Assembly (NCBI GenBank): GCA_024641365.1
Contig: JAHEDF010000074.1
Location: 1-11,509, forward strand
Source: Planctomycetota bacterium
GTDB taxonomy: Bacteria; Planctomycetota; UBA11346
Reading direction: 5' to 3'
DNA: 11,509 nucleotides
Part shown: piece by piece, positions 1 to 7,293 of the stretch
How the letters are laid out: every line of letters begins with the position of its first letter
Position numbering within the stretch: position 1 is the first letter of the stretch
The notes under the pieces: model-generated
Seen by the model: only the letters and a program-made list of their open reading frames with translations
What the model was told of the DNA's origin: nothing
Databases searched by the model: none
Position numbers and translations under genes: made by a program

Positions 1-1259
1 ATTGGTGCCAGTCCACCGTTCATGTCACCATAAATCGTGCAATACCCGACAGCAATTTCACTTTTATTCCCGGTGGTTAATGCCATTGCGCCGTGTTTAT
101 TGGCAACCGCCATGACCATAGTACCACGTAATCGCGATTGTAAATTTTCTTCTGCGATACTTGATAAGCCGCCAACAAATGCGGGTGCTAATTCATCAAG
201 CATGTGGCTAAAAGACTGTTTGATGGATAAGGTGTGATGGGTAATACCCAGATTTTTTGCCAGCGCGAGCGCATCGCCAATACTACCATCACTCGAATAA
301 GGGCCAGGCATTAAAAGGCCAATTACTTTTTCAGGGCCTAAGGCATCTGCTGCTAAAGCAGCAACCACCGCTGAATCAATGCCGCCAGATAATCCGATTA
401 CTACTTTACGTTGTTTTGTTTTATGACAGTAATCGCGAATGCCTTGCACCAGTCCCGCATATAAATCACCTAACGGGTCTGGAATGACTGGACGTGGTAT
501 CGGTTTTGCCAAGTCACCGATGAGCACACATTCAGCCCAGCGTGGGGCATCGACATAATACGAACCATCAGGGCCAATTAAGGCGCTGTCTCCATCAAAT
601 AATAATTCATCATGCGCGCCAACTTGATTGCAATAAGCCACTGGAACACCAGTGCGTTTTGCAACTTGGGCGACTACTAAATTACGTAGTTCTGGTTTGC
701 CAGCATGATATGGAGATGCAGAGCAATTAACAATAATGTCACAGGTTCCGGTTAATTCACGAACCGGATCGGTTCCATAACGTAGACCAACAAATTCTTC
801 ACTCCAAATATCTTCACAAATGGTCAGCCCAACACGCTTGCCTGCAATGGTAATGACGCATGGCTGGGTGCCTGGCCTAAAATAACGTTGTTCGTCAAAA
901 ACATCATAGGTTGGTAATAAACGTTTGTGATAGCTGGCTATAATATTGCCACGAGCAATTGCGACGACGGCATTTGCTAAGGAGGGCCCAGCGCCAGGTT
1001 CCAGCGGTTCAACACACCCTAAAACCGTAGGTAGTGGTAATTCGCGCGCTAATGATTGCACCATAGCCCACTGTTTGTCGACGAACCAGCGTCGCTCTAA
1101 TAAGTCGCGCGGCGGATAGCCACCACAGGTAATTAGTTCCGGGCACACTAATAAATCTGCGCCCTCAAATGCTGCTTTATTGGCAGCGGCACGTATGGCA
1201 GCCGCTGCCCCATCTATATCTCCGATGACCGTATTGAGTTGTGCCAAGGCAATGCGCAT
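1..1259 (-). CDS. nadE: Glutamine-dependent NAD+ synthetase, 3'-truncated by the window edge
   Basis: This enzyme converts deamido-NAD+ (nicotinic acid adenine dinucleotide), ATP and glutamine to NAD+, the last step of NAD synthesis, in the cytoplasm. The 419 residues visible start MRIALAQLNTVIGD, the usual N-terminus of the nitrilase-type glutaminase domain (about 1-250). The glutaminase catalytic triad is recognisable as E41 (CPEL), K112 (YHKRLLPTYDVF) and C148 (TICEDIW). The synthetase domain begins near 265 with the ATP-pyrophosphatase loop SGGIDS at 291-296, followed by TTGNKSE (395-401) and YGDMNGG (410-416). Complete family members have roughly 540-700 residues, so about the last quarter lies outside the window. 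The start is set by family alignment: the frame stays open further upstream, but no conserved sequence lies there. No clear Shine-Dalgarno sequence precedes it. The gene stands alone behind the terminator of its upstream neighbour. Identification is very secure. Confidence 0.97.
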   Translation of the reverse strand, partial: MRIALAQLNTVIGDIDGAAAAIRAAANKAAFEGADLLVCPELITCGGYPPRDLLERRWFVDKQWAMVQSLARELPLPTVLGCVEPLEPGAGPSLANAVVAIARGNIIASYHKRLLPTYDVFDEQRYFRPGTQPCVITIAGKRVGLTICEDIWSEEFVGLRYGTDPVRELTGTCDIIVNCSASPYHAGKPELRNLVVAQVAKRTGVPVAYCNQVGAHDELLFDGDSALIGPDGSYYVDAPRWAECVLIGDLAKPIPRPVIPDPLGDLYAGLVQGIRDYCHKTKQRKVVIGLSGGIDSAVVAALAADALGPEKVIGLLMPGPYSSDGSIGDALALAKNLGITHHTLSIKQSFSHMLDELAPAFVGGLSSIAEENLQSRLRGTMVMAVANKHGAMALTTGNKSEIAVGYCTIYGDMNGGLAP

Positions 1260-1318
1260 GGTCGGTATCGTGGGCGCGGTTAGGGCATGTCTAGGTAGCC
1301 CTATAGAGCAATAATCTT

Positions 1319-1334
1319 TGCGGTTCCCGTGCCA
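1319..1334 (-). promoter_or_regulatory. Candidate sigma-54 (-24/-12) promoter for nadE
   Basis: On the minus strand the sequence reads TGGCACGGGAACCGCA. Against the sigma-54 consensus TGGCACG-N4-TTGCW it matches all seven bases of the -24 box and the invariant GC at the correct 10-base spacing from GG. Only the TT of the -12 box differs (CC here). It lies about 60 bases upstream of the nadE start and would give a 5' leader of roughly 45-50 bases. No good sigma-70 promoter was found in the same gap. A match this good is somewhat unlikely by chance in a window of this size, but no enhancer site was identified. Confidence 0.3.
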
Positions 1335-1382
1335 CGTTTTTGGTAATTGCAACTCTATGCGGCATAAACAGGAGCGCGTTTG

Positions 1383-1417
1383 AAAAAATGCCCATCGGAC
1401 TTAAGTCCGATGGGCAT
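1383..1417 (-). terminator. Intrinsic terminator of the secreted propeller-protein gene
   Basis: Positions 1388-1417 form a perfect 30-base palindrome: a 13-bp GC-rich stem closed by a TTAA loop. On the minus strand it is followed at once by a run of six T. It sits 34 bases past the stop codon of the 1452-3698 gene and in the correct orientation for it. This separates that gene from nadE, which must therefore have its own promoter. Confidence 0.9.
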
Positions 1418-1451
1418 ACATATTAGTCAATTTCCTGTGGCGCAGTTTTAA

Positions 1452-3698
1452 CTAAGGAACTGCGTGAATGGTATGATGCAGTTCGGAGTTGATAACCGTG
1501 CCATCAGCGGCTGCAATTTTAAATTTGATGGCTTGTTGCATCACGGGTATCAAATTATCAATTTGTATAGAAATAGATTTTTTATCTGCTGATAAGGTAA
1601 CGCTTTTCACTTCAACTTTGTCTCGACCTTGTTGTTCAGGATTACTGGGTTTGTAATCCTTGGAACCATAGCCTTTGCTGTACAAATAATTCCAACGTTC
1701 AATGGCATAGTTATCCTTATCGCCTGCTGTTTCAGGATCTAATGCAATTGGAAAGGTGATGGTAATTCCATCTTTTTTACTAACGGTTAATTTATTAGGA
1801 AGTGTAACTGGTTTACCGGTATAGCGGATGCGGTGTAAGCAGCCTTCTTTACCTGCATTTGTTTGCCAGCCACGCATGCCTGTCATATAGAGTTGACCAT
1901 CAAATGGGCTAAAACGAGCACGCATAGCAGAGCTGACAAAATTTACTGGGAAGCGCACGACGCCGCCTTGTGGAACACCATCAATGATTTCAAAAGGCAT
2001 AACAAAGAGCGATGACTTGCCATAACTCATATGCAATAAATTACCTTTGAGTGGACCCCATTTATCACTCGACACCCAGACTTGACCACCGCTGCTATTA
2101 TCAACTGATTGTGGTAACCAGCAAATGGGTTGGTCAAATGTTTCTGGTTTTGGTTCTTTATGAGCAGCACCTTGGTAACCGTAAAAACCACCTTCTTTCA
2201 CTAGATTAATACGACTAGCTGGTGTCCAATTACCTTGATTATCACTATTGGTTAAGGGCCAGCCATCACCGCCGCCAATGCCATTTGGAGCGCGTAATCC
2301 GAAAGCGTAGCGCGTTAAGGTTTTTCCATCCGGACTAATTTTCAGCATGCAGCCATGATGTTGGCTTTTTGCTTCGCCTAAATTGGAACCTTTATTGTAA
2401 TAAAAATTGCCCTCTTTATCGCGCTCCAAACCAAGTGCGTATTCGTGGTAATGTTTTGTTACTTCGCAATCGCCGTTAAAGTTTTCATAAAAATCAGCTT
2501 CACCGTCTTTATTGATATCGTGTAAGCGAATTAAACGATCACGATTCGTAATATAAACGGTATCATCGACAATTTTTAATCCTAACGTTTGAAACATGCC
2601 GGAAGCGAAACGTTTCCAAGTAATTTTATCTAATTTATCATCAATGCCTGACACGATCCACACGTCACCGTCAATGGTCGATACGGCGATGCGCCCATCA
2701 GAGAAAAAGTCTAAACCGGTTGTGCGCATATAACATTTATAGGGATTATCATACGGTACCGTGATGGTATCGACGACATACGCATCATCACCACTGCCCA
2801 AGGTGCCAGCGACAGTAACGGTTTCTGCCCAGCGTGGCTTTCCGCCTTTGGTCATCGGTGTCAAATCAGCGGGTTTTGCTGAAGCACTGACGGCTTTTTT
2901 AAATGTCTCTGCTCCAGCTTTAGGACCGCTCCACATTAACACTTTAACCGCTTTGGTATTTGGAGCGATGGCTAAAATGAGACGGTCATCTTTTGCATTA
3001 AGCGTGCCACCAGCAACCACACCAATAATCGTGACGGTGTCTTTATTTTCAATAACACCAAATCCACCATCAACAGTTGCACCTTTTCCGCTCGCAACCT
3101 GCATGAGTAATGGATCTTTATTTCCTGATATAGTTAGCGTACGTGCAATTACAGTTCCACTTCCGACTGTTTCAGCTTGTGGTAAATCTAAAATAGCCGC
3201 GCTACCAATGGCATATGAAAAGAGCACCTTATTTCCGTCGAGATAATAACCGTTGAAGGTGCCCCACGCATCTGGCAAGCGTCCATTAAAATTTTGCCGT
3301 GGATCAGCGAAATTCTCAGAACCAGGTTGCGCCCAACCGGCTTGCTGCACACCAAATGTAGGCTCGCCAGACATTTTTGGTTGGCCCTCTAAGCCATCCC
3401 GACCAGTGGCATAATCCATCGTCACATTCACGCCACCGTAACACAAACTCAGCAATTCTGGGTCGAAGACAGCATAGGCACCTTGGTCTTTATCGAGGGT
3501 GACGACCACGCCTTTATTGGCATAACTCTGAGGCATAACAATGGTGGCGGTGTAACTGGGCCCATGATCCATGAACGCATATTTGCCAGGAGGACTCGGT
3601 TTCTTTTTCTTCTTGTCGTCTGCCGCATGTAAGAAGGTCATGGGTACAGCCACGGCTACCAGCAAAGCGGCTGATAGAAAACGGTTGAATGATATCAT
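1452..3698 (-). CDS. Secreted beta-propeller (sorbosone-dehydrogenase-like) protein with DUF6797-type N-terminal region
   Basis: This 748-residue protein is probably exported to the periplasm. Residues 1-25 form a signal peptide (hydrophobic stretch 6-24, likely cleavage after LHA) followed by a Lys-rich stretch at 29-33. Residues 35-200 resemble the DUF6797 region found in PVC-bacterial secreted proteins (KYAFMDHGPSYTATI, ELLSLCYGGVNVTMDYATG). Residues 320-625 resemble an NHL/PQQ-dependent-dehydrogenase-type propeller (SDGRIAVSTIDGDVWIVSG, FGLRAPNGIGGGDGWPLTNS, INLVKEGGFYGY). The last 120 residues are the Ig-like tail usual in these proteins (YAIERWNYLYSKGYGSKDYK, GRDKVEVKSVTLS, ending HHTIHAV). 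A canonical calcium-loop pattern lies at 394-405 (DINKDGEADFYE). No CxxCH haem site is present, unlike relatives fused to cytochrome c. The ATG at 3698 is chosen over an upstream in-frame codon at 3761 because it directly precedes the signal peptide and has a good ribosome binding site. Substrate and cofactor cannot be told from sequence; a role in sugar or alcohol oxidation is only inferred. Confidence 0.8.
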   Translation of the reverse strand: MISFNRFLSAALLVAVAVPMTFLHAADDKKKKKPSPPGKYAFMDHGPSYTATIVMPQSYANKGVVVTLDKDQGAYAVFDPELLSLCYGGVNVTMDYATGRDGLEGQPKMSGEPTFGVQQAGWAQPGSENFADPRQNFNGRLPDAWGTFNGYYLDGNKVLFSYAIGSAAILDLPQAETVGSGTVIARTLTISGNKDPLLMQVASGKGATVDGGFGVIENKDTVTIIGVVAGGTLNAKDDRLILAIAPNTKAVKVLMWSGPKAGAETFKKAVSASAKPADLTPMTKGGKPRWAETVTVAGTLGSGDDAYVVDTITVPYDNPYKCYMRTTGLDFFSDGRIAVSTIDGDVWIVSGIDDKLDKITWKRFASGMFQTLGLKIVDDTVYITNRDRLIRLHDINKDGEADFYENFNGDCEVTKHYHEYALGLERDKEGNFYYNKGSNLGEAKSQHHGCMLKISPDGKTLTRYAFGLRAPNGIGGGDGWPLTNSDNQGNWTPASRINLVKEGGFYGYQGAAHKEPKPETFDQPICWLPQSVDNSSGGQVWVSSDKWGPLKGNLLHMSYGKSSLFVMPFEIIDGVPQGGVVRFPVNFVSSAMRARFSPFDGQLYMTGMRGWQTNAGKEGCLHRIRYTGKPVTLPNKLTVSKKDGITITFPIALDPETAGDKDNYAIERWNYLYSKGYGSKDYKPSNPEQQGRDKVEVKSVTLSADKKSISIQIDNLIPVMQQAIKFKIAAADGTVINSELHHTIHAVP

Positions 3699-3704
3699 GC
3701 ATGG

Positions 3705-3711
3705 TCCCTTT
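3705..3711 (-). promoter_or_regulatory. Ribosome binding site fixing the propeller-protein start
   Basis: AAAGGGA on the minus strand lies six bases before the ATG at 3698. It supports that start over the in-frame codon 63 bases further upstream, which would place 21 non-signal-like residues before the signal peptide. Confidence 0.6.
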
Positions 3712-3831
3712 AAGAGGATTTGGTCACGATTAGCAGGCAATTTGGAATGTTCTTGCCCCACATCGTAGTGCTAAGTCAGATACCGCTCAGAGGCGGGTTG
3801 CGTTGACCAGAATGTGAAAAAAACGCGAAAA

Positions 3832-3843
3832 GAAAGCGCTTTC
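3832..3843. promoter_or_regulatory. LacI-family operator-like palindrome in the divergent intergenic region
   Basis: GAAAGCGCTTTC is a perfect 12-base palindrome with the central CG typical of LacI/GalR-family operators (compare catabolite-responsive cre sites). It lies 133 bases upstream of the propeller-protein start and 121 bases upstream of the helicase start, so it could control either side. The divergent gap (3699-3964) shows no convincing sigma-70 promoter on either strand. The regulator itself is not in the window. Confidence 0.35.
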
Positions 3844-3964
3844 CATCCATATCCGCCGTGAATCGGATCGGGATAATTGAGCGGCTGTTTATGGCTGCTT
3901 GCCTGTGTGCCGCGGGCAAGATCGCTCCGTCTTCACACTTTCAGCAGGCACCATCATTTGCACC

Positions 3965-5359
3965 ATGCCGCCCGTGCTAACGCTGAAGTTTACTGATGGG
4001 ACCATCACGGTGAGTGACGTCGGCGAGCATGCGGCTTTGCTTGATGGCCTCGCGGTCTTTGATTCACGAGTCGGGCTGTGGCGCGCCAAGGCTCGTCATT
4101 ATGAAGCACTTATTCGCCGTTTGCATGGTCGAGTCGAATATCGCGATGAAGCAAAAGCCTACCAGATATTAACGCTGCGCGAACAGGCACCACGGCAATT
4201 ACGACATTATCAACGCACGGCGATTGATGCATGGTTGGCTGCAAAACGACGTGGTGTGGTGGTATTGCCGACTGGTGCAGGAAAAAGTTATGTTGCTTTG
4301 AAATGTATGATTGCGTGTCAGCGCTCGACTTTAATTTTAGCACCAACAATTGATTTGGTTCATCAGTGGGTGTCCGATATTAGTCAGCGCTTGAATCGTC
4401 CTATTGGTCAATATGGCGGAGGAGAGAAAGATCTGCAAGATATCACCGTCGCAACGTACGATTCCGGTATTTTATTTATGCCGTGGTATGGCAATCGTTT
4501 TGGTTTATTAATTTGCGATGAGTGTCATCATTTGCCAGCTGGTGTTACCAGCACGGTGGCAGATGCCAGTATTGCTCCATTTCGTTTAGGATTAACAGCA
4601 ACGCCTGAGCGTGCAGATGGCATGCATGTTTTATTGGATGATTTAATAGGACCAGAAGTTCATCGCTCACATATCGCAGAATTAGAGGGAAATTTTCTCG
4701 CTAATTACCAAGCAGAAGTCTTAGAGGTCGCTCTCGATCCTGACGAACAAGCTGCCTATACAGAAAATCGTCAAACTTATATAGCTTTTGTACGTAAAGC
4801 GGGAATAAATTTTTCTGCACCAGACGGTTGGCAGCGTTTTATTTCTGCTGCAGCCCGTGATCCGCAAGGCCGTGAAGCGATGCGTTGTTATCGTGAACAA
4901 AAACGCTTATCGCGTGCCAGCCGCGCCAAATTACGTGCAGTGTGGGAATTATTATGTGACCACGCTGGTGAACGAGCAATTGTCTTTACTGAGGATAACG
5001 ACACCGCGTACGAAATAGGCCGGCGCTTTATTTTGCCAGTATTAACTCATCACACTAAAGGGAGTGAACGCAAACACATGCTGGCCCAATTCCGTAGTGG
5101 TGCGTGGCCTGTGCTGGTGACCTCAAAAGTATTAAATGAAGGAGTTGATGTCCCAGAAGCTGCCATCGGAATAATTGTGAGCGGTAGTGGCAGTGTGCGC
5201 GAACATGTGCAGCGCTTAGGACGATTATTGCGTCCGGGCGCGGGTAAAGTGGCGATGCTCTATGAAATAATTTCAGCTAATACAGCCGAAGCGTATACCT
5301 CGCAACGTCGTCGTAGTCATGTGGCTTTTGATGGTGAAACAGAGATGGAATGGTCATGA
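3965..5359 (+). CDS. XPB/Rad25-like superfamily 2 DNA helicase
   Basis: This 464-residue protein is an ATP-dependent DNA helicase/translocase of the XPB (ERCC3, Rad25; COG1061) group. Residues 1-70 match the position of the small N-terminal damage-recognition domain. The helicase motifs follow in order: Q-like LRHYQRTAIDAW (79-90), Walker A LPTGAGKS (101-108), Ia LILAPTIDLVHQW (123-135), II DECHH (185-189), III LGLTATPER (208-216), IV AIVFTEDNDTAYEIG (338-352), V VLNEGVDVP (389-397), VI QRLGRLLRPGAGK (416-428). Residues 230-330 form an insert between the two motor domains, where XPB carries its thumb. The RED motif of archaeal XPB reads RAD here (216-218). The ATG at 3965 is preferred to a TTG at 3899 because the conserved fold begins there (PPVLTLKFTDGTI), although no strong Shine-Dalgarno sequence is seen at either. 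The Bax1 gene starts 21 bases downstream. That pairing separates it from generic restriction-type helicases and points to DNA repair. Confidence 0.88.
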   Translation: MPPVLTLKFTDGTITVSDVGEHAALLDGLAVFDSRVGLWRAKARHYEALIRRLHGRVEYRDEAKAYQILTLREQAPRQLRHYQRTAIDAWLAAKRRGVVVLPTGAGKSYVALKCMIACQRSTLILAPTIDLVHQWVSDISQRLNRPIGQYGGGEKDLQDITVATYDSGILFMPWYGNRFGLLICDECHHLPAGVTSTVADASIAPFRLGLTATPERADGMHVLLDDLIGPEVHRSHIAELEGNFLANYQAEVLEVALDPDEQAAYTENRQTYIAFVRKAGINFSAPDGWQRFISAAARDPQGREAMRCYREQKRLSRASRAKLRAVWELLCDHAGERAIVFTEDNDTAYEIGRRFILPVLTHHTKGSERKHMLAQFRSGAWPVLVTSKVLNEGVDVPEAAIGIIVSGSGSVREHVQRLGRLLRPGAGKVAMLYEIISANTAEAYTSQRRRSHVAFDGETEMEWS

Positions 5360-5366
5360 TCTTTGC

Positions 5367-5372
5367 AGGGGA
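5367..5372 (+). promoter_or_regulatory. Ribosome binding site fixing the Bax1 start
   Basis: AGGGGA lies eight bases before the ATG at 5381. It overlaps the possible upstream TTG-started reading (5363) and so supports the ATG, after which the family-typical MLTRDLLRYR begins. Confidence 0.65.
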
Positions 5373-5380
5373 AAATAAAT

Positions 5381-6571
5381 ATGCTTACCCGTGATTTATT
5401 GCGTTATCGCATTGCTGGTAATAATGTTGAAGCACAATTTTTACGAGCAACTCCTGCAATAGAGAAACTTGCGGATGCATTGCTCGCCCATTGGAAGTCC
5501 CAGGTTGGGCAACGTATGGGCGATATCCAGGATGGCGCATTACCTATTTTGCACCAAAGCAGAGCGCTGGTTATTGGTCGCGGGTTACAAAAAATTATTA
5601 CTGATGCATGCACTATTTCTGATCCTGAAGCCGCAACGACTATGCGTGAACACGCATTTAATGCAGCGGCGACATTATTAGCACATCCACAACGTGATAG
5701 CGAAGCACATGCACAATTAATTGCAGATAAACTGCAATTACCGATTTCCACTTTACGTGAACAATTATATGGTGATTTACCAGACCAAGCACAATTAACA
5801 GCGACCCCACCATGGTCCGTTTCACAATTACTTGATCATTATAATATGGCACTCGCCCAAGGTTTGGTGTTGTTTGCACATGACATGCATATTGAGGTTC
5901 ATGATGCTGATATTGGTGTGCGACGGCGTTTATTAAAAGCAATGCGATTTCGTCGTTTATTAGCGACGGTAAAACAAGACCAGGGGCCCTTGCTACGATT
6001 ACAAGTTTCTGGTCCTGGGAGTGTATTAGAACAAGCAAATCGTTATGGTATGCAATTAGCGCAATTTTTACCAGCATTAGCGACGTGTAAAAAGTGGCAG
6101 GCACGTGCTGATCTTCGTTTGCCACGTGCTGGTCATGCGACGTTGTTATTGTCGAACGAATTACAATTACGCGGCGACACTAATTTTATTGGCTATGTAC
6201 CGAAAGAAATTCACGGAATTGAACAAGCCATTAACAAACGATTTCCACAATGGATATTGGAAGAGCCACCGTTATTAACACATGCTTCTGGAGAAATTAT
6301 TGTGCCAGATTTATGTATTCGACATGATCAACATGTGTGTACGGTCGAATTTTTCCATCGCTGGCACGGCAATGCGGTTGAACGACGCATTACACAAATG
6401 GCGGATGGGTGGGGGCCACAGCACATTATTGGCATTGAGCGCTCGTTGGTAAATCGATTGCAGGCAATCATAAAACATCCTATTTTTGAACAACGCGGAT
6501 TTCTCTTTCGGGATTTTCCAACAGTCACAGCGCTTGGCGATGTGGTGTCCCGGTTAACGGGAACAAAATAG
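5381..6571 (+). CDS. Bax1-like nuclease (DUF790), partner of XPB helicase
   Basis: This 396-residue protein matches Bax1 (Binds archaeal XPB; DUF790), which in archaea is a structure-specific DNA nuclease that binds XPB and incises DNA near the edge of a melted bubble. The N-terminus MLTRDLLRYRIAGNNVEAQF is the family hallmark. The middle (about 145-300) has the usual helical and beta segments, including RRRLLKAMRFRRLLATV (181-197) and a GPGSVLEQANRYGMQLAQFL stretch (211-230) typical of DUF790. The C-terminal domain holds a PD-(D/E)xK-like core: VPD (308-310) followed by TVEFFHRW (321-328). Related proteins have PDF...EIVGFW in this place, so D310 and E323 are the likely metal ligands. The lysine-rich segment that normally follows is ERRI here, with Arg in place of Lys. 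It lies 21 bases after the helicase and directly before the next gene, so the three are almost certainly co-transcribed. Family assignment is by recognised motifs; incision activity is inferred from archaeal homologues. Confidence 0.85.
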   Translation: MLTRDLLRYRIAGNNVEAQFLRATPAIEKLADALLAHWKSQVGQRMGDIQDGALPILHQSRALVIGRGLQKIITDACTISDPEAATTMREHAFNAAATLLAHPQRDSEAHAQLIADKLQLPISTLREQLYGDLPDQAQLTATPPWSVSQLLDHYNMALAQGLVLFAHDMHIEVHDADIGVRRRLLKAMRFRRLLATVKQDQGPLLRLQVSGPGSVLEQANRYGMQLAQFLPALATCKKWQARADLRLPRAGHATLLLSNELQLRGDTNFIGYVPKEIHGIEQAINKRFPQWILEEPPLLTHASGEIIVPDLCIRHDQHVCTVEFFHRWHGNAVERRITQMADGWGPQHIIGIERSLVNRLQAIIKHPIFEQRGFLFRDFPTVTALGDVVSRLTGTK

Positions 6572-7198
6572 ATGAAGAAGTCGCCGCTTTTGTTGTGTTC
6601 TCATTTGGCTACATTCTTATTCATGGTGACAACGGTAAGAAAATATGGGCTTGCAGCCGTCATGGTTGTGACCGTGTTGCTTATAAGCAAACCAACTCTT
6701 TGTGCTGCTGATGCGCCATCATTGAATCCCATACCACCAACACAATTGGCGCTAGAAGTGCCGAGTACTTGGACCGTTGAAAAAAATCAGGCTGGTACCG
6801 TGCTTATTGCTCGTAGCTTTTTGCCAATTGGTTTTTCTGGCGATGCGGCGGAACGAGCACGTGGTGTGGTATCTGTCGTGGTGCAATCAGTAAATAATGA
6901 AGGTCCATTGGCATTTGCCGTACGTTGTCGCCGCGATTTAGAGCGCACTATAATGGGATTAGTTTTAGATAAGTCTGAAGAGATAGAATTAGGAAGTCGT
7001 AAGTGGGTTAAGCAACCGTATAAAATGCATGTTGGTCAATTTACCTTTCAGCAAGTCTTATATGCGACCGTTATTGATGGGCAGGCCGTTTGCATCACCT
7101 GTTCAAGCGAGTCAACAAATTTCACCCAGTGGGACAGTGCTTTTTCTGAGATGTTAAAAAGCTTAGCGCGTAGTCGTTTGCAAATAGATAATAATTAG
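6572..7198 (+). CDS. Small exported protein, DcrB/PsbP-like fold, third gene of the XPB-Bax1 operon
   Basis: This 208-residue protein has two hydrophobic N-terminal stretches. The second (about 26-45, after VRK, ending PTLCA-AD) is a good signal peptide if translation starts at M18 (position 6623), giving 191 residues. The longer start is listed because its ATG follows the Bax1 TAG stop with no gap, suggesting coupled translation; neither start has a strong Shine-Dalgarno sequence. The mature part reads like a DcrB/PsbP-type alpha-beta domain: LALEVPSTWTVEKNQ near 59-73, a central VVSVVVQSV strand, SRKWVKQPYKMHVGQFTFQQ, then VCITCSSES and a C-terminal amphipathic helix ending MLKSLARS. This family assignment rests on pattern alone and is tentative. 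No catalytic residues are evident. An exported partner for a DNA-repair pair is odd, so the grouping may be only transcriptional. Confidence 0.7.
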   Translation: MKKSPLLLCSHLATFLFMVTTVRKYGLAAVMVVTVLLISKPTLCAADAPSLNPIPPTQLALEVPSTWTVEKNQAGTVLIARSFLPIGFSGDAAERARGVVSVVVQSVNNEGPLAFAVRCRRDLERTIMGLVLDKSEEIELGSRKWVKQPYKMHVGQFTFQQVLYATVIDGQAVCITCSSESTNFTQWDSAFSEMLKSLARSRLQIDNN

Positions 7199-7293
7199 TC
7201 CAAAATTTATTTTGATTATCACTATTATTTTTTAATAACCTAGAATGTATAGACATTCAAGTAAATGCGTAAAATTGATCGCGTAATAAGTTT

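Noticed and set aside
2761..3246. 161-residue plus-strand open frame inside the propeller-protein gene
   Set aside because: It lies antisense to an intact, motif-bearing gene, has a low-complexity Pro/Ser/Thr composition typical of a shadow frame, and shows no ribosome binding site or domain.
3783..3796. Short hairpin CCGC-TCAGAG-GCGG in the divergent gap
   Set aside because: Four base pairs with no T run or conserved partner; not distinguishable from chance.
3803..3826. Sigma-70 promoter using TTGACC at 3803
   Set aside because: The -35-like hexamer is good, but no -10 hexamer lies at 16-18 bases downstream.
5658..6125. 155-residue minus-strand open frame inside the Bax1-like gene
   Set aside because: It is antisense to a recognised DUF790 protein, its composition is typical of a shadow frame, and it has no family features.
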